DNA of 64,000 bases from Wuchereria bancrofti (taxonomy: Eukaryota; Nematoda; Chromadorea; Rhabditida; Onchocercidae), in assembly GCA_005281725.1 (NCBI GenBank), contig SSBO01000001.1:376956-440955 (forward strand). The letters run 5' to 3'. Below the pieces are notes generated by a model. It worked only from the letters and a program-made list of their open reading frames with translations, was not told the DNA's origin and made no database searches. Made by a program: the position numbers and the translations under genes. The stretch's first letter is position 1. Each line of letters begins with the position of its first letter. Below are positions 63,965-64,000 of this stretch, one piece after another.

Positions 63965-64000
63965 CTTAAAAAAGATTAAACATTAGATTAATAGATACAT

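Overview
This window is AT-rich eukaryotic DNA, most likely from a clade III (filarial/spirurid-type) nematode. The evidence is intron-rich genes with short introns ending in TTTCAG or TTTTAG, protein sequences close to nematode families, and five histone genes ending in the nematode-type 3' stem-loop in the context AACCCAACGGCCCTCTTTAG. There are no operons of bacterial type, and I found no tRNA, rRNA, CRISPR or intact transposon. The species assignment is inference.

Left to right: a 3'-truncated MYBBP1A/Pol5-like nucleolar gene (-, 41-1931); a GABA-A-like Cys-loop chloride channel missing its first exon (-, 3084-6953); a 5 kb AT-rich spacer with one assembly gap; the mitochondrial complex I assembly methyltransferase NDUFAF7 (+, 11922-14460); a plexin-domain-containing (PLXDC/TEM7) membrane protein (-, 17045-20954); about 9.7 kb of simple-sequence DNA with a second gap; a nuclear protein with a CX4C...HXH zinc motif and a polyglutamine tail (-, 30653-33433); a block of trinucleotide arrays; the ER glucosyltransferase ALG8 (-, 37573-41211); a 99-bp minisatellite and unrecognised degenerate repeats; the chromosomal passenger scaffold INCENP (-, 43967-48225) with a decayed upstream copy of its first exon; the splicing factor CWC25 (+, 53383-55396); and a histone cluster of H4 (-), H2B (-)/H2A (+) and H3 (-)/H1 (+), followed by the last exon of an unidentified gene at the right edge.

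The exon models were built by hand. Reading frame and intron phase close across every junction listed, except for a few marked as uncertain in INCENP and MYBBP1A. The genes are unrelated housekeeping and signalling functions, except for the histones. These form a coherent replication-dependent set: linker plus all four core histones, TATA boxes, TTTCCCGCCAAA (E2F-like) and CCACGCCC (KLF/Sp-like) promoter motifs, and a stem-loop plus a conserved downstream block at every 3' end.

The most interesting signals are the nearly perfectly symmetric H2A/H2B bidirectional promoter, the conserved element downstream of all five histone stem-loops together with two loop variants, three exact ACTGATAAGA GATA-factor sites upstream of NDUFAF7, the duplicated INCENP first exon, a 28-bp piece of an ALG8 exon reappearing in an ALG8 intron, an M2 6' substitution in the ligand-gated channel, and identical duplications flanking both assembly gaps. 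I did not find a clear undescribed multi-gene system.
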